This document shows positions 1-7,943 of a DNA stretch of 64,000 bases, piece after piece. Source of the DNA: Trebonia sp963737285 (lineage in GTDB: Bacteria; Actinomycetota; Actinomycetes; Streptosporangiales; Streptosporangiaceae); the NCBI GenBank assembly GCA_963737285.1, contig CAVTRT010000002.1, forward strand, positions 1,798,001-1,862,000, in the 5' to 3' direction. The position numbers were made by a program, and so were the translations under genes. The first letter of the stretch is position 1. Each line of letters opens with the position of its first letter. The notes below the pieces were generated by a model, which worked only from the letters and a program-made list of their open reading frames with translations, searched no databases and was not told the DNA's origin.

Positions 1-2
1 CG

Positions 3-1862
3 TGGGGGCTGGAGCGGGTGGCGGGAACCGATGCGGGCACCATCATGCTCCGAGCACGCGGCGCCGAGCACCACGTCCTCAGCCTGGCCCCGGGACCTGG
101 CCACGCACTGGAGCAGATTGCCCTGGGCGCCGAGTCACCGGCCGCGGTGGACGCGATGGCGGAACGACTGCGTGCCGGCGGCCTAGTGCTCGAGCAGGAG
201 CCAGGGCCAGTCAGCGAGCCTGGTGGCGGCTACGCGCTCGTCGTGCGTGACCCGGAAGGACGACGGATCGAGATCAGCGCGGGGGTCGCGGCCCATGACG
301 GCCCTAGCAGCCGTGAGTTCGGGCCGGATCGTTTGAGCCACATCGTGCTCAACTCGGTCGATGTTCCCGCGTCGAAACAGTTCTTTACTGAAATCCTCGG
401 CTTCCGGATCTCCGACTGGTACGAGAACGACCAGATGGTGTTCCTCAGCTGCAACGAGAAGCACCATTGCGTCGTCCTCGCCGAGGGCCGCTGGACCTCA
501 CTGAATCATGTCGCATTCGAGGTCAGTTCCGCCGACGAAGTGATGCGCGCGCTCGGCAGGATGCGCAAAGCTGGCATCGACACGGTTTGGGGCCCCGGCA
601 GGCATGGCCCGGGGGGCAACGTATTCTGCTACTTCGTCGACCCCGTCGGCAACGTCATCGAGTACACCGCAGAGTTGCTGATCCTCGACGGGAATTGGCA
701 GCCGCACGCGTGGGAACGCAGCCAGGAAAACGCCGACGTCTGGGGAACGAGCGGCGGATTGCAGCCCGGCCGTCATAGCCGCGATGTCAAACCCTCCCGC
801 GACGGAGCAGACGTCGTGAAGGCCTTCGTGATCACCGAGTTCGGTGGACCAGACGTGTTGCACCTCGCGGAAGTTCCCACTCCCGAGCCCACGGCGGGTG
901 AGGTGCGCATCCGGGTGCAGGCGATCGCGGTGGCGCGCACGAAGGACGTGGCCACGCGCGCCGGTCGCCCTCCGTTCGCGCACCTGGTCAAGACCTTTCC
1001 GCACGTACTCGGCACCGAGCACGCGGGCGTGGTCGACGCCGTCGGCCCAGGTGTCGACGGCGCGCTCATCGGCAGCCGGGTCGCGGTCTCGGCGGTATTG
1101 TCCTGCGGTTCATGTCCGGCGTGCCAGCAAGGCCGCGAGGAAGCGTGCCAACACTTCGCGCTCGTCGGAATCGACCGTCCCGGCAGCTACGCCGAATACA
1201 CCGTCGTGCCGGTGGCCAACATCCAGATCCTGCCTGACGATGTGACCGCGGTCGACGCAGCGGCCGTCGCGGCGAACGGCCCAGTCGCCCGTGCGCAACT
1301 TGACGCGGGTCTGGTCGAAGCCGGAAGCACGGTGCTGGTGATCGGCGCTGGCGGGTCACTGGGCTCGACGGCCGCGGCGTTGGCGGCACGGCGAGGCGCG
1401 CGGGTCATCGGCATCGACCAGCTCTCGCGGCATCCGGGATGCCTGGACGGCCTGCCCATCGTCGCAGCTCTGGACGGCAACGCCGAAGACCTAACGGGCC
1501 AGGTGCGCTCCGCAGCCGGCGACCACGGCCTCGACTGCGTGATCGACAACCTCGGGATCGCATCGCTATGGGAAGCTTACCGGCCAGCCCTTGCTGACAT
1601 GGGACGGATCGTGATATCGGGAGCTACCAGCCATGAGCCCCTCCCGATGCGCATGCTGCCGTTCTATCTGCACAATCAGTCGCTGATCGGCGTCCGCACC
1701 GGCAACAGGCATCAGATAGCGGCGATGTGGCGAGACGTGCGGGAGGGCTTCCGCCCGCCAGCCACCCACGTGCACCGGATGGGATGGTTCGACGTGGCCA
1801 CCGCTCACGCCCTCGTCGAGGCCGGTACCGCGTGCGGACAAAGCGTGTTGGAAATCCTCTAA
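3..1862 (+). CDS. VOC-family dioxygenase-like protein joined in frame to a zinc-type MDR dehydrogenase; 5' end off the window
   Basis: The frame is open from base 3, so the gene probably starts before the window; the first start codon inside is GTG at 18. Counting from 18, residues about 1-215 form two vicinal-oxygen-chelate modules as in extradiol dioxygenases and glyoxalases. The second is clear, with HIVLNSVDVPASKQFF, LNHVAFEV and a distal FVDPVGNVIEYTAE that supplies the expected metal-ligand Glu. From residue about 267 a complete medium-chain dehydrogenase follows: GTEHAG, a structural-zinc cysteine set (C-x2-C-x2-C-x7-C, residues about 362-379), and a Rossmann GAGGSLG near 442. The dehydrogenase half has its own potential GTG start at 816. 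No stop separates the halves, so this is a true fusion or two genes joined by an indel. The substrate is unknown; aromatic-compound metabolism is only an inference. Confidence 0.75.
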   Translation, partial: WGLERVAGTDAGTIMLRARGAEHHVLSLAPGPGHALEQIALGAESPAAVDAMAERLRAGGLVLEQEPGPVSEPGGGYALVVRDPEGRRIEISAGVAAHDGPSSREFGPDRLSHIVLNSVDVPASKQFFTEILGFRISDWYENDQMVFLSCNEKHHCVVLAEGRWTSLNHVAFEVSSADEVMRALGRMRKAGIDTVWGPGRHGPGGNVFCYFVDPVGNVIEYTAELLILDGNWQPHAWERSQENADVWGTSGGLQPGRHSRDVKPSRDGADVVKAFVITEFGGPDVLHLAEVPTPEPTAGEVRIRVQAIAVARTKDVATRAGRPPFAHLVKTFPHVLGTEHAGVVDAVGPGVDGALIGSRVAVSAVLSCGSCPACQQGREEACQHFALVGIDRPGSYAEYTVVPVANIQILPDDVTAVDAAAVAANGPVARAQLDAGLVEAGSTVLVIGAGGSLGSTAAALAARRGARVIGIDQLSRHPGCLDGLPIVAALDGNAEDLTGQVRSAAGDHGLDCVIDNLGIASLWEAYRPALADMGRIVISGATSHEPLPMRMLPFYLHNQSLIGVRTGNRHQIAAMWRDVREGFRPPATHVHRMGWFDVATAHALVEAGTACGQSVLEIL

Positions 1863-1974
1863 CTGGGCGTCCGGGCCTCCCACGCCCGATCGTCTGCACT
1901 CGCGTCAGAAAGGCTTCCCTGCCAGGAACGACAAGGTCGCGAGACAAGCAAGGCTGCCGACACTAACGTGGCTT

Positions 1975-2015
1975 CCCCGGCTGGCATCCGCCCCATATGG
2001 CGGGCGGAGCCGGGG
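1975..2015 (+). terminator. hairpin after the VOC/dehydrogenase gene
   Basis: An interrupted stem pairs CCCCGGCT (1975-1982) with AGCCGGGG (2008-2015), with an inner CCGCC/GGCGG stem (1988-1992/1999-2003). It lies about 110 bases after the stop codon and has no T tract, as is common for actinobacterial terminators. Function is inferred from position. Confidence 0.45.
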
Positions 2016-2042
2016 ATCATCCCCCAGAAGACGCCCCAAGAA

Positions 2043-2072
2043 GGGAAAGCCGCCCCGAAGGGCGGCTTTCCC
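2043..2072 (-). terminator. terminator of tRNA-Glu
   Basis: A perfect 12-bp inverted repeat, GGGAAAGCCGCC (2043-2054) and GGCGGCTTTCCC (2061-2072) with a 6-base loop, sits six bases beyond the CCA end of tRNA-Glu on the minus strand. Confidence 0.7.
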
Positions 2073-2078
2073 TGGCTA

Positions 2079-2154
2079 TGGTAGCCCCGACCGGATTCGA
2101 ACCGGCGTTACCGCCTTGAGAGGGCGACGTCCTAGGCCACTAGACGACGGGGCC
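2079..2154 (-). tRNA. tRNA-Glu (anticodon CTC)
   Basis: The minus strand folds as a full cloverleaf of 76 bases with an encoded CCA (plus-strand TGG at 2079-2081). The acceptor stem pairs GGCCCCG with CGGGGCT, the T loop has GGTTCGAATCC, and the anticodon loop CTCTCAA lies on a CGCC/GGCG stem. The CTC anticodon reads GAG glutamate codons. A strong hairpin terminator follows directly. Confidence 0.96.
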
Positions 2155-2301
2155 GTGCGATCCAGATGAGCATACGCGGTCATCGTTGATGCTCTGTCTG
2201 GGGGTTCCCAGTGGGACTCAGTGTTCCCGCTGGACGTTGTACACCATACCGCCTTAGGGCGAGTGGGGCCAACTCGCATCGTGGCCCCGGCCAGTGCCTC
2301 C

Positions 2302-3056
2302 TCAGTGGCCTGCCTCGGCCGCCAGTCGCATCGCCGCGACCACGAGGTCCGCATTTCCGTCGGCGACTGACCCGTCCGGCAAGACGGTCGTGTCCTCAAG
2401 GCCGACCCGGATGTGAAAGCCCGCGCTGGCGGACCAGCGGAGGACGTCCCAGGTCGCAAGGTCGTAGCCATGGTGAACTTGCGGCACGGTGATGCCACGC
2501 GCGTGCAGTGCAGCCGACGCGGCCGAACTTACGGCGACCGCTTCGGCGCGGACGCGTGAGGTGGGCGAAACAGGACCTGGAACGCCCGGGTGGCCAGCGT
2601 GGACGTCGCTAGCAGGTCCACGTCGGCTACGGTCCACACTCCGGCCTCGACTGCGATGCCGAGGCGGTCGATGAGCAAATCGGCCAGGTCGTCAGTGCCA
2701 GGCTCATTGACGTTGATCGACGCGAAGTCGGGCTTGTCCGGCCCGGTCCAGTCCCCCACAAGCGCCAGCCTCCGCGAGACGTCGCCGGAGACCGTCCAAA
2801 TGCCCGTCGTCACCCCTACTGGGAGGCCGCAAGCGGCGCGAATCGCCGCTACAGCGGGCAGGACGTCCACCGGATCAAGGGATTGCTCCCCCGTGGCGGA
2901 TCGGGGGTGCACATGGATGGCCGTCGCCCCAGCTGCGGCGACGGCTCGCGCCTCGGCCGCCAGCTCGGCGGGAGTGAACGGGACGGCCGGGTGCTCGGCG
3001 CGGCTGGTGCCCCCGTTGAGGCACGCCGTCAGGAATGCGAGGTTGTCGGAACACAT
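2302..3056 (-). pseudogene. 3-keto-5-aminohexanoate cleavage (BKACE/DUF849) family protein, frameshifted
   Basis: BKACE enzymes are zinc-dependent and condense beta-keto acids with acetyl-CoA. Translation from the ATG at 3056 (good GGAG ribosome site about 7 bases before) begins MCSDNLAFLTACLNGGTSR and contains IHVHPRS, the metal-binding His pair, followed by VGVTTGIW and INVNEPG, all typical of the family. After LATRAFQVL near 2570 this frame runs into a stop. The family sequence resumes one frame over (ALHARGITVPQVHHGYDLAT) to the stop at 2302. One missing G after CTG at about 2570 explains the break. The gene lies between two tRNA genes. Either a recent pseudogene or a base-calling error; substrate not predictable. 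Confidence 0.75.
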
Positions 3057-3102
3057 GGTGTCTCCTGCAGAAGTGGCATCCCTTGAAAGAACAGCATCCC
3101 CC

Positions 3103-3130
3103 GGAGGCAACCTCCTCGGAGGCAACCTCC
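3103..3130. repeat. two tandem copies of a 13-bp palindrome GGAGGCAACCTCC
   Basis: GGAGGCAACCTCC occurs at 3103-3115 and again at 3118-3130, in a 15-base period. Each copy is an inverted repeat with GGAGG at one end and CCTCC at the other. It lies on the 5' side of the BKACE gene, about 47 bases before its ATG, so it may be in its leader. Function unknown. Confidence 0.6.
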
Positions 3131-3171
3131 CCGGCAACAGCACTCCGGCAAGCAGCGTTCCCCAAACACAA

Positions 3172-3207
3172 GTGGCACGGAAGCAACCGTAGATGCTTCC
3201 GTGCCAC
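3172..3207 (-). terminator. terminator of tRNA-Gln
   Basis: A perfect 14-bp stem, GTGGCACGGAAGCA (3172-3185) with TGCTTCCGTGCCAC (3194-3207) and an 8-base loop, begins nine bases beyond the 3' end of tRNA-Gln on the minus strand. Confidence 0.75.
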
Positions 3208-3216
3208 GTGAGCAAG

Positions 3217-3288
3217 CTGGGGTACCAGGACTCGAACCTAGACTAACAGGGCCAGAACCTGTCGGGCTGCCAATTACCCCATACCCCA
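3217..3288 (-). tRNA. tRNA-Gln (anticodon CTG)
   Basis: The minus strand gives a cloverleaf of 72 bases. Acceptor TGGGGTA pairs with TACCCCA, the discriminator base is G, the T loop is GGTTCGAGTCC, and the anticodon loop TTCTGGC sits on an ACAGG/CCTGT stem. CTG reads CAG. No CCA is encoded. A 14-bp hairpin terminator follows. Confidence 0.95.
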
Positions 3289-3416
3289 TGGGCTAACAGT
3301 CGCGGCCCTCTCGAACCGCGCCCACGCAGTCTATAGGATGCCTGGCGTACTCTCCAAAGCGAATCATGACGGCGTAACGGGCCGTCCAATGCCGACCCGC
3401 CACACGCTCTTGGGAC

Positions 3417-4427
3417 CTATGAGCGTGACCCGCTGCTGTCTCGTGCGAGCAGCTGCGGCTGCGCCTCCTTAAGGTGGGCCGGGCTGCCGCCTTCGGCCAT
3501 CTCGCGGAGCAGGCGGGCGGCAGACGAGCCGATCCAGACGATATCCCGGCCCATCGCGGTGATCGCCGGGTGGGTGATCTTGCAGAGCTCGGAGTCGTCC
3601 CACGACACGATGGACACGTCCCCGGGAACGTGGATGCCCATCTTCTGGGCGGTGCTCAGCCCCGCGACCGCCATCACGTCGTTGTCGTAGACGATCGCCG
3701 TCGGCGGCTGGGCCGCGAGCAGCAGGTCACGTGTCGCCGCCGCGCCGCGGGTGGCCGTGTAGTCGGCCTCCGCCTGCACTGCCTGCAGGCCCGCTGCCGC
3801 GGCCACGTCCGCGAAGGCCTGCGCCCGCAGCGTGCTGTGCCAGTACTGGGGCGGGCCGCCGACTCGGCCGATCCGCTTGTGGCCAAGACAGGCCAGATGC
3901 CTGACGATGACCGTGACCACCTCCCGCTCGTCTTGCCAGACGGCGGGCAGCGTCCGCGACCCCCGCGGTGAGCCGATGACGACGGCTGGGATCCGCAGCC
4001 GCTCGATCTCGGCGATCCGCGGGTCGTCGCGCCGCAGATCGTAGACGAAGACGCCGTCAACCGTGCGCTGTGCCCACCACTGCCGGTATAGCGCGATCTC
4101 GTCGGCGCTTTCCTCGGCCATGCTGAATTGCAACGCGACATGGTGCACCGTCAGGTCAGCCTGGATGCCGGACAGGAGCTGCATGAAGAACGGCTCGATG
4201 CCGAGCATCCGGGCCGGCCGGTCAATGATCAGGCCGAACGTCCCGGCTCTGCCCGCCGTGAGCGCCCTGGCGGCGCTGCTGGGCTGGAACCCGACCTCCT
4301 GCGCGATCGCCAGGATGCGCTCCCTTGTAGCGGCGGAAACGCCCGGCTGGCCGTTGAGGGCGAAGGAGACGGCGGCCTTGGTCACGCCAGCGCGCACCGC
4401 GATATCGGTTATTGTTGGGCGCTTCAT
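3417..4427 (-). CDS. LacI-family transcriptional regulator
   Basis: About 336 residues, the normal LacI/GalR length. The N-terminus MKRPTITDIAVRAGVTKAAV is a LacI helix-turn-helix, followed by the hinge-helix segment around SAARALTAGRAGTFGLI. The rest is a periplasmic-binding-protein-like sensor domain with characteristic IVYDNDVMAVAGL and VSIVSWDDSELC segments. The ATG at 4427 is chosen because the helix-turn-helix starts there, with GGAGG about 12 bases upstream; longer starts add only non-conserved residues. It is divergent from the esterase gene, 112 bases apart, so it probably controls that gene and itself in response to a sugar-like ligand. I find no clear operator palindrome in the gap. 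Confidence 0.9.
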   Translation of the reverse strand: MKRPTITDIAVRAGVTKAAVSFALNGQPGVSAATRERILAIAQEVGFQPSSAARALTAGRAGTFGLIIDRPARMLGIEPFFMQLLSGIQADLTVHHVALQFSMAEESADEIALYRQWWAQRTVDGVFVYDLRRDDPRIAEIERLRIPAVVIGSPRGSRTLPAVWQDEREVVTVIVRHLACLGHKRIGRVGGPPQYWHSTLRAQAFADVAAAAGLQAVQAEADYTATRGAAATRDLLLAAQPPTAIVYDNDVMAVAGLSTAQKMGIHVPGDVSIVSWDDSELCKITHPAITAMGRDIVWIGSSAARLLREMAEGGSPAHLKEAQPQLLARDSSGSRS

Positions 4428-4539
4428 CCGGTTAGAGTTCCTCCCGGGGTCATCGAGTAGGCCGCGCTGAATAACTATCGTCGCGCCCCGACTGTCGGAC
4501 AAGAATAACGTGGCGACCATCGCCGAACGGAGGACCACG

Positions 4540-5514
4540 ATGCCGTGGTATGACCTGCCGCTGGGAGAGCTTCGCGAGTACCGGACGCCGACCGCCGAGC
4601 CGCCAGGACTCGACGACTGGTGGGCTGCCAAGCTCGCGGCAGCGCGTGCGGTGGGGACCGAACCACGGCTCGTTCGGTACGGGGGCGACATTTACGATCC
4701 GGTCGAGATCTACGACGTGGAATTTTCCGGCGCGGGCGGGGACCGCATCCGGGCCTGGTACCTGCGGCCTGCCGGCGCCGGCGACGTCGTTTCGCACGTC
4801 GTGAAGTTCGTCGGGTACGGCGGCGGCCGTGGCACGCCCGGTGAGCACATCCTGCTGCCTGCGCTTGGCTACGCCGTGCTGGTGATGGACAGCCGCGGTC
4901 AGGGCGGCCGCTGGTCGTCGGGCGCGACCGGGGACGGCGCCGGGGGCCCGGAGAACTCGCTGGTGATGACCCGTGGCATCGCCAGCCCGGAGACGTACTA
5001 CTACACGCGGATGTTCACTGACGCGGCTCGCGCGGTCGACGCCGCGCGGTTCCTTGCCGGGCCGGACGCCGCGCTGGCGGTCACCGGGCACAGCCAGGGC
5101 GGAGGGCTGGCGCTGGCGGCTGCCGCGCTATATTCCGGCGGGGACGCGATCACCGTCTGCCACTCCGACACCCCGTTCCTGTGCGACATCCAGCGTGCGA
5201 TCACGCTGGCTCCGCAGGCGCCGTACACCGAGGTGCCGGAGTTCCTGGACCGGAACGTGGACCTGATCGACGCGGCCCTGGATACGCTGCGCTACGTCGA
5301 CTGCGCCTTGCTCGCCCGCCGGGTCACCGCGAAGACGCTGATGAGCGTCGCCCTGATGGACGACATCTGCCCGCCGTCCACAGTCTTCGCCGCCTACAAC
5401 GAGATCCCGGCAGCGGACAAGGACATCGCCGTGTACCCCTACAGCGGCCACGACGTGCCGCAGGTGCACGCCGAGCGCCAGCTCCGCCACCTGCGCGAGC
5501 ACCTGCCGGCGTGA
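4540..5514 (+). CDS. acetylxylan esterase / cephalosporin-C deacetylase-type alpha/beta hydrolase
   Basis: About 324 residues. The fold is that of AXE1-type serine esterases: MPWYDLPLGELREY at the start, the RGQGGRWSSG oxyanion-hole region, the nucleophile elbow GHSQGGG (Ser), SVALMDDICPP supplying the acid Asp, and SGHDVP supplying the catalytic His near the end. The ATG at 4540 is preferred over GTG at 4510 because GGAGG lies at the right distance (4529-4533). Members remove acetyl groups from xylo-oligosaccharides or antibiotics. Divergent from a LacI-type regulator, which fits a carbohydrate-inducible esterase. No signal peptide, so intracellular. Confidence 0.72.
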   Translation: MPWYDLPLGELREYRTPTAEPPGLDDWWAAKLAAARAVGTEPRLVRYGGDIYDPVEIYDVEFSGAGGDRIRAWYLRPAGAGDVVSHVVKFVGYGGGRGTPGEHILLPALGYAVLVMDSRGQGGRWSSGATGDGAGGPENSLVMTRGIASPETYYYTRMFTDAARAVDAARFLAGPDAALAVTGHSQGGGLALAAAALYSGGDAITVCHSDTPFLCDIQRAITLAPQAPYTEVPEFLDRNVDLIDAALDTLRYVDCALLARRVTAKTLMSVALMDDICPPSTVFAAYNEIPAADKDIAVYPYSGHDVPQVHAERQLRHLREHLPA

Positions 5515-5566
5515 CGCCTTTTAACTGCCGCTGCCGTAGCACGGAAGTAAAGCACGCATCATCGAA

Positions 5567-6352
5567 TTAGTCCCTGATGATCACCCGGTTGGTCAAGGTG
5601 CCGATCGTCTCGATGGTGACCGAGACCTCGTCTCCGTGCGCGAGCGGACCGACGCCCTCAGGGGTACCGGTGAGCAGCACGTCGCCGGGGAGCAGCGTCA
5701 TGACGGAGCTGACGTAGGCGATCAGCGAGGGCACGTCCCACAGCAGCTCACGGGTTGTCGCGTGCTGCTTGACGTCGCCGTTCACCGTGGTGGTCAGCCC
5801 CAGGTCCGACGGGTCGGCCGCGGTCTCGATCCATGGCCCGAGCGGGCAGAACGTGTCGAACCCCTTCGCCCGGGTCCACTGGCCGTCCTGCCGCTGCAGG
5901 TCGCGGGCCGTCACGTCGTTCGCGCACGTGTAGCCGAAGATCACGTCCACGGCCCGCTCCATGGGCACGTCCCGGCAGAGGCGGCCGATGATCACGGCGA
6001 GCTCGCCCTCGAAGTCGACCTGCGCGGTGAGCTTGACCGGGTACGCGATCCGGTCGCCGTGCCCGGTCACCGAGGTGGACGGCTTAAGGAAGAGCACCGG
6101 CTCGGCCGGCGGCTCGTCACCCATCTCGCGGGCGTGCGCGGCGTAGTTATTGCCGATCGCCACGACCTTGCTCGGCAGTACCGGGGAGAGCAGCCGGACC
6201 TCAGCCAGCGGGTATCGCTGCCCGGTGAGGCGCACGTTTCCCGGGTCGGTGCCGAACGGGTGCCCGTACAGTTCCGCGACAGTAAGCGCGGACTCACCTT
6301 CCACGACGCCGTAGGCGACCCCGTCGCCCTTGGCGAACCTCGCGATACGCAC
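5567..6352 (-). CDS. fumarylacetoacetate hydrolase family protein
   Basis: 261 residues, the length of single-domain FAH proteins. It carries the catalytic core IGNNYAAHAREMG, metal ligands in DFEGELAVIIG (E-x-E), the ANDVTARDLQ segment, and the C-terminal LLTGTPEGVGPL loop. The start is GTG at 6352 with GGAGAG just upstream. The family includes 2-hydroxyhepta-2,4-diene-1,7-dioate isomerases, oxaloacetate decarboxylases and acylpyruvases, and the sequence does not discriminate. It lies downstream of the branched-chain cluster, MFS gene and DUF2630 gene on the same strand. Confidence 0.86.
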   Translation of the reverse strand: MRIARFAKGDGVAYGVVEGESALTVAELYGHPFGTDPGNVRLTGQRYPLAEVRLLSPVLPSKVVAIGNNYAAHAREMGDEPPAEPVLFLKPSTSVTGHGDRIAYPVKLTAQVDFEGELAVIIGRLCRDVPMERAVDVIFGYTCANDVTARDLQRQDGQWTRAKGFDTFCPLGPWIETAADPSDLGLTTTVNGDVKQHATTRELLWDVPSLIAYVSSVMTLLPGDVLLTGTPEGVGPLAHGDEVSVTIETIGTLTNRVIIRD

Positions 6353-6441
6353 GTCTCTCCTTCGAGTTGACCCGCGCGCCGTGCTTCCCGGCGCGGCCCG
6401 CTCGGCTTACCCTACCGAGGGAAACGGGACAGCGCGCCAGG

Positions 6442-6687
6442 CTACTGCTGGTACCCCTCCACTTCGACGACGGGCCGCGCCTGCGCGCTGTCCGGACTTT
6501 CGTCGAACTCCCGCTTGGCACGCCGTTGCCGCAGTAGGTCCCAGCACTGATCCAGCGCCTCTTCTGCCGAACGCAGTTCCTGCCGCTCCTGTTCCGAGCT
6601 CAGCTCTCGCGCCGCTAGTTGAGCACGCAGCCGGTGCTCGGTCTCGATCAGCCCGCTGATCCGTCCCAGGATCTCCGTGTCGTTCAT
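6442..6687 (-). CDS. DUF2630 family protein
   Basis: 81 residues, charged and probably a helical hairpin. The N-terminal MNDTEILGRISGLIETEHRL and central ALDQCWDLLRQRRAKRE are the recognisable features of the DUF2630 family of small actinobacterial proteins. No catalytic motif or membrane segment. It sits between the FAH-family and MFS genes on the same strand. The function is unknown. Confidence 0.8.
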   Translation of the reverse strand: MNDTEILGRISGLIETEHRLRAQLAARELSSEQERQELRSAEEALDQCWDLLRQRRAKREFDESPDSAQARPVVEVEGYQQ

Positions 6688-6719
6688 AACCCCTACCGTA
6701 TGACGCCGCGCGCCGACCG

Positions 6720-7925
6720 TCAGCCGGAGCCCAGCGCTGTCCGTCGCGCGCCGCGCCAGCCTACGGCCGGGGCCGCGAGGGCTATCAGCGCGGCCGCCGC
6801 GATCGTGATGCTGAAGGCCAGGCGCAGTCCCGCCGCAGTGGCCAGCGCGCCGATGACGGCGGGGCCGGCGGTCATGCCCGCGTACCCCATGGCGACGACC
6901 TTGCCGAGGCCGGCCCCCGGGCGGTCCGGGTCGGCGCGACCGCCGGCGGCGAAGACCTGCGGGACCGAGCTTGACAGGCCCACGCCGAGCAGCGCGAACC
7001 CGGCGATCGCCAGCGGCGGGCTGCGCAACGCCAGGGCCACGACCAGGCCGATCAGCGAGATGATGCCGTTGGCCCGCACTAGCCTCGCCGGGCCGAAGCG
7101 GTGCACGAAGCGGTCGCCGACGAGGCGGCCGATCGTCATCGTAGCCGAGAAGGCGGAGTATGCCAGGGCCGCGAAGCCCTGCGTGGTGCCGAGGTTATCG
7201 CGGAGGTAGACGGCGCTCCAGTCGCCGACCGAGCCCTCGACAACCAGGCCGCAGATGGCCAGGACGCCCAGGGCGAGGACCACGTGCCAGACCGGGCGGA
7301 CCGTCCCCGCAGCGTTCGTAGCCGCGACCTCCGCAGCGCGGGCGGCGTCCACGCCGGGCAGCAGCCACAGGCCCAGCGCGAGCGCCGCGACCAGCCCGGC
7401 TCCCCCGCCGACGGCCAGCGTGGGCAGTGCCGAGATCCCTGCCCAGGCCAGCGCCCCGCCCGTCAGGGACCCGAGTATCGCGCCGAGGCTGTAGCAGGCG
7501 TGCATGGAGGTCATCACCGGACGACCGTAGGCGGCCTCGACCCGGACGCCCTGGGCGTTTTGCGCTACGTCGAGCATCCCGCCAAAGAAGCCGTACACGA
7601 GCAGCGGGGCCGCGATGGCGGCCAGGTTGTGCGCCAATCCGGGCACTACGACTGCCGCGCTGACGCCGATGCCGCCGATCCGTGCCAGCACCGCGCTCCC
7701 GGCCCGGTCGACCAGTCGCCCGGCCAGGAAGGAGCCGGCCAGGAGGCCCACCGGGATGGCGAACAGCGCCACCCCGAGGGTCCCGTCGGACAGGTGCGCC
7801 TGTGCCTTGATCGCCGGGATCCGGGCCAGCCAGACCCCGGCCACCAGCCCCATGACCGCGAAGTACGTGGACACCGCGATACGCGCCCGGCGCAGTTCCA
7901 CGGCCACCGCACCAGATTCACGCAT
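6720..7925 (-). CDS. MFS transporter
   Basis: 401 residues made almost wholly of hydrophobic segments, consistent with about 12 transmembrane helices in two halves. The first inter-helix loop has the MFS-like GRLVDRAGSAVLARIGG and the equivalent loop of the second half has GRLVGDRFVHRFGPARLVR. The ATG at 7925 is followed by MRESGAVAVELRRARIAVST. It is 18 bases downstream of the cimA stop on the same strand and may be read with it. The substrate cannot be deduced; amino acid or metabolite export is possible. Confidence 0.9.
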   Translation of the reverse strand: MRESGAVAVELRRARIAVSTYFAVMGLVAGVWLARIPAIKAQAHLSDGTLGVALFAIPVGLLAGSFLAGRLVDRAGSAVLARIGGIGVSAAVVVPGLAHNLAAIAAPLLVYGFFGGMLDVAQNAQGVRVEAAYGRPVMTSMHACYSLGAILGSLTGGALAWAGISALPTLAVGGGAGLVAALALGLWLLPGVDAARAAEVAATNAAGTVRPVWHVVLALGVLAICGLVVEGSVGDWSAVYLRDNLGTTQGFAALAYSAFSATMTIGRLVGDRFVHRFGPARLVRANGIISLIGLVVALALRSPPLAIAGFALLGVGLSSSVPQVFAAGGRADPDRPGAGLGKVVAMGYAGMTAGPAVIGALATAAGLRLAFSITIAAAALIALAAPAVGWRGARRTALGSG

Positions 7926-7943
7926 AAGGGCACGATATACGCG

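Noticed and set aside
4428..4539. LacI-type operator between regulator and esterase
   Set aside because: No CG-centred palindrome of the usual LacI/GalR type could be found.
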